Made by a program: the position numbers and the translations under genes. 24,701 bases of DNA from positions 1 to 24,701 of the forward strand of contig JACORX010000282.1 in the NCBI GenBank assembly GCA_016179165.1, given 5' to 3'. The notes beneath the pieces are model-generated. The model did not search any database, was not told the DNA's origin, and worked only from the letters and a program-made list of their open reading frames with translations. This document shows, piece by piece, positions 22,235-24,701 of the stretch. Positions within the stretch are counted from its first letter, which is position 1, and every line of letters begins with the position of its first letter. This stretch comes from Candidatus Rokuibacteriota bacterium. Lineage in GTDB: Bacteria; Methylomirabilota; Methylomirabilia; Rokubacteriales; CSP1-6.

Positions 22235-23929
22235 ATGACGCCCGATCGCATAACGATCTCGGTGATCCAGCACCGCCTCGAGTCCATCGTCCAGGAGATG
22301 GGCGAGGCGATGCTCCGCACCGCGTACTCGCAAATCCTCAACTCGAGCCGGGATTTCTCGACGGCGGTCTTCGACGGCGAAGGGCGCTTGGCGGCGCAGG
22401 CCGAGCACGTGCCCATCCACGTAGGCGCGCTGCCGTGGGCCGTCAAGGCGGTCGCCGAGTACTTCGCGGGGCGCATACGCCCCTCCGACGTCTACCTCCT
22501 TAATGACCCGTACCACGGCGGCAACCACCTGCCGGACCTGACCGTGCTGCTGCCGGTCTTTGTCGGCGAGCGCCTCGCTTTCTGGTCCATCAATCGGGCG
22601 CACCAGAGCGACATCGGCGGCGCCACCCACGGCGCCTACAACCCGGGAGCGACCGAGATCTGGCAGGAAGGCATCCGCATCCCGCCGCTCAAGCTCTACG
22701 ACGCCGGACAGCTCCGCGACGACGTGATGCAGATGGTCGCCCTCAACGTTCGCCACCCGGACGACTTTCTGGGCGACCTTCGCGCCATGCTGGGCTCGGC
22801 GCGCGTGGGAGAGCGCCGCCTCCTCAAGCTGATCGACGACTACGGCGCCGAGACTGCGACGGCGGCCGTGGGAGAGGTCCTCGACAGCGCCGAGCGCCAG
22901 AGCCGCGCCTGCATCCGCGAGTGGAAAGACGGCGTCTACCGCGGGCTCTCCGTCCTCGACGACGACGGACACGGCATCGAGGACATCAAGCTCCGCGCCA
23001 CCGTGACGAAGAAGGGCGACTCGCTGATCGTGGATCTGACCCACTGCGACCCGCAGGTGATCGGCTTCGTCAACTCCTCGTACCCGAATACGATCTCCGC
23101 GGTGCACATGGCGCTGGCCTACCTCCTCGACCCGCGCATCCCGAAGAACGAGGGCACCTTCCGTCCGGTCGAGATCAAGGCGAAGCAGGGCACCATCGTC
23201 TGGCCCTATCCGCCGGCGCCCGTGACGCTCGCGACGAATCACTGCGCCCAGGACATCGCCGAGGCGATCATCAAGGCGCTGGCGCCGGCGTGCCCCGAGC
23301 GCGCGATCGCCGGGTGGGGGCGGCGCTTCCGCATCGCGCTCAAGGGCGTGAACCCGCGCACGGGGCGCCCGTTCATCTGGCACATGTTCCACGCGCGTCC
23401 CGGCGGCGGCGCCACGGCCGTCGGCGACGGCTGGGAGACGGCGGGCGAGGGGCAGGCGGCGGGCGGGATCAAGTTCGGCAGCGTGGAGGTGGCGGAGGTG
23501 CGCTTCCCGCTCACGTTCGAGCACCACGAGTTCCGCGCCGGCTCGGGCGGCGACGGCATGCACCGGGGCGGCGTGGGCGCCGTCCTGCGCCTGCGCATGG
23601 ACATCGAGGAGCCCGCCGTCGCCAACACGGCGGGCGACGGCGTCCGCCACGCGCCCTACGGGCTCCGCGGCGGCCAGGACGGGCTGCCGCATCGCTATCG
23701 CCTCCTCTCGCGCGGGCGGCCGGTGCGCGTGCTCAAGACCAAGGAGGTCGGCGTCCCGGTGCGCCCGGGCGACGTGTTCCTCGTCGAGTCCTCGGGCGGC
23801 GGCGGCTACGGCCCCCCGTCGAAGCGCGCGCCCGAGGCGCGCGCGCGCGACCGCGCCAACGGCTTCGTCACGGGCCGGAAGCCCCGGTCCCGCTCGGCGA
23901 AGCGCCGCAGCTCGTCGGAGCCGCACTAG
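22235..23929 (+). CDS. hyuB: Hydantoinase/oxoprolinase B subunit (HyuB family)
   Basis: The 564-residue protein matches the HyuB family (PF02538): an N-terminal ESIVQEMGEAMLRTAYSQIL with SRDFSTAVFD, the conserved LLNDPYHGGNHLPDLTVLLP, HQSDIGGATHGAYNPGATEI, and DLTHCDPQVIGFVNSSYPNT. Relatives form a complex with HyuA to open hydantoin, 5-oxoproline or related rings using ATP, or act in acetone-carboxylase-like enzymes. No HyuA gene is adjacent. The C-terminus after the usual GGGGYGPP ends in a basic, serine-rich tail (RSRSAKRRSSSEPH) beyond the family norm. GGAGG before the ATG sets the start. The FAD oxidoreductase gene follows within 20 nt. Confidence 0.92.
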   Translation: MTPDRITISVIQHRLESIVQEMGEAMLRTAYSQILNSSRDFSTAVFDGEGRLAAQAEHVPIHVGALPWAVKAVAEYFAGRIRPSDVYLLNDPYHGGNHLPDLTVLLPVFVGERLAFWSINRAHQSDIGGATHGAYNPGATEIWQEGIRIPPLKLYDAGQLRDDVMQMVALNVRHPDDFLGDLRAMLGSARVGERRLLKLIDDYGAETATAAVGEVLDSAERQSRACIREWKDGVYRGLSVLDDDGHGIEDIKLRATVTKKGDSLIVDLTHCDPQVIGFVNSSYPNTISAVHMALAYLLDPRIPKNEGTFRPVEIKAKQGTIVWPYPPAPVTLATNHCAQDIAEAIIKALAPACPERAIAGWGRRFRIALKGVNPRTGRPFIWHMFHARPGGGATAVGDGWETAGEGQAAGGIKFGSVEVAEVRFPLTFEHHEFRAGSGGDGMHRGGVGAVLRLRMDIEEPAVANTAGDGVRHAPYGLRGGQDGLPHRYRLLSRGRPVRVLKTKEVGVPVRPGDVFLVESSGGGGYGPPSKRAPEARARDRANGFVTGRKPRSRSAKRRSSSEPH

Positions 23930-23946
23930 CCGGACCGGAGACCACG

Positions 23947-24701
23947 CTGGCTGAGACCGCCGACGTCGTCGTCATCGGTGGGGGCGTCCATGGGGCGAGC
24001 CTCGCCTACGCGCTCGCCTCGCGCGGCGTCACGCGCGTCGTCCTCGTCGAGAAGGGTGCCCTTGCGAGCGGCGCCTCCGGGCGCTCGAGCGCGCTCGTCC
24101 GCATGCACTACACCAACGAGTGGGATGCGCGGCTCGCCTTCGCGAGCTTCCCCGTGTTCAGGGACTGGCGCGAGATCCTCGGCGGGCCCCCGGTGTTCAC
24201 GCGCACGGGGTTCGCCTGCGTCGTCACCCCGCCCGACGCGGAGGCGCTCAGGAAGAACGTGGCGATGCTGAGGGCGATCGGGATCAACACGGTCGCCTTG
24301 TCTCCCGCCGAGCTCGGGGAGCTGCAGCCCTTCGCCAACGTCGAGGACCTGGGGGCCGCCGCCTACGAGCCCGAGAGCGGCTACGCGAATCCCGCCGCGG
24401 TGGTCGAGGGCTTCGGCCGCCGGGCGCGCGAGCTGGGCGCGCGCGTCCTCCAGTGGACCACCGTGACGAAGATCGTGAGGACCGAGAGCCGGGTCGTCGG
24501 CGTGGAGACGAGCGCGGGGAGGATCGACGCGGGCGCCGTCGTCGTCGCCGCGGGGGCATGGGCGCCGCGGCTCTGCCGCGAGATCGGGCTCCCGCTGCCC
24601 GCGCGGCCGAAGGCCCTCGACCCCGTGCTCGTGACCCGCCCGCCCGAGCTCACCCGGCCGCACCTGATCTTCATCGACCACGCGGCGGGGACCTACTTCA
24701 G
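23947..24701 (+). CDS. FAD-dependent oxidoreductase, DAO family, N-terminal part (cut by window edge)
   Basis: The frame reads ADVVVIGGGVHGASLAYALA then VVLVEKGALASGASGRSSALV, the dinucleotide-binding fold of the DAO (PF01266) group; RMHYTNEWDARLA and VVVAAGAWAPRLC resemble sarcosine-oxidase-beta and glycine-oxidase relatives. The enzyme would oxidise an amine or amino acid with FAD; the substrate is unknown. No ATG, GTG or TTG starts the frame at a suitable place. A CTG at 23947 with GGAG six nt upstream is the best start, 17 nt after the hyuB stop. About 251 residues are in the window and the C-terminal part is missing. Likely cotranscribed with hyuB. Confidence 0.87.
   Translation, partial: MAETADVVVIGGGVHGASLAYALASRGVTRVVLVEKGALASGASGRSSALVRMHYTNEWDARLAFASFPVFRDWREILGGPPVFTRTGFACVVTPPDAEALRKNVAMLRAIGINTVALSPAELGELQPFANVEDLGAAAYEPESGYANPAAVVEGFGRRARELGARVLQWTTVTKIVRTESRVVGVETSAGRIDAGAVVVAAGAWAPRLCREIGLPLPARPKALDPVLVTRPPELTRPHLIFIDHAAGTYF

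Noticed and set aside
22142..23926. Long upstream extension of the MaoC-like frame on the minus strand
   Set aside because: It lies antisense to hyuB and shows shadow composition; the MaoC-like similarity begins only at the ATG at 22141.

Overview
The window is GC-rich (roughly two thirds G+C by eye), bacterial and gene-dense. The long conserved gene block on the left, together with MaoC-like, hydantoinase-B and DAO-type catabolic genes on the right, suggests a soil or groundwater bacterium of the Candidatus Rokubacteria / Methylomirabilota type. That assignment is inferred from gene content and style; no rRNA is present to confirm it.

Left block (1-13249, all on the minus strand, so read right to left). 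Sixteen genes lie nearly end to end: rplM, rpsI, argC, argJ, rpsB, tsf, pyrH, frr, uppS, cdsA, dxr, rseP, a thioredoxin-like [2Fe-2S] ferredoxin gene, proS, rimP and nusA (cut by the window edge). It joins ribosomal proteins, translation factors, UMP kinase, isoprenoid and phospholipid enzymes and the site-2 protease in the widespread rpsB-to-nusA order. Two arginine genes sit between the L13/S9 pair and S2. Many junctions overlap (TGATG, ATGA) or are under 10 nt apart. The three wider gaps coincide with candidate control points: a folded leader before rpsB (about 9995-10085), a gap before uppS, and a strong hairpin plus T-tract with a promoter before rimP-nusA (814-873). A sigma70-like promoter lies before rplM (13321-13349).

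Middle (13250-16020). Three exported proteins are encoded: a plus-strand lipoprotein made of 33-residue repeats, and a convergent minus-strand pair, a FecR-domain secreted protein followed by a lipoprotein with an internally duplicated Cys/ERWT module. The pair has a near-consensus promoter at 16022-16050.

Sugar and peptide block (16110-21209). A plus-strand M20 dipeptidase converges on a minus-strand operon: TIGR04282/DUF2064 transferase, a 41-codon remnant resembling a glycoside-hydrolase C-terminus, glk, a 61-codon ORF, and zwf. Glucokinase followed by glucose-6-phosphate dehydrogenase would feed glucose into the oxidative pentose phosphate or Entner-Doudoroff route. A 20-bp perfect palindrome lies just before glk, and nested inverted repeats fill the M20/zwf gap.

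Right end (21299-24701). A MaoC/hot-dog protein gene diverges from hyuB (hydantoinase/oxoprolinase B). hyuB is followed by a DAO-family FAD oxidoreductase with an apparent CTG start that runs off the window. No hyuA, tRNA, rRNA, insertion sequence or CRISPR array was seen.
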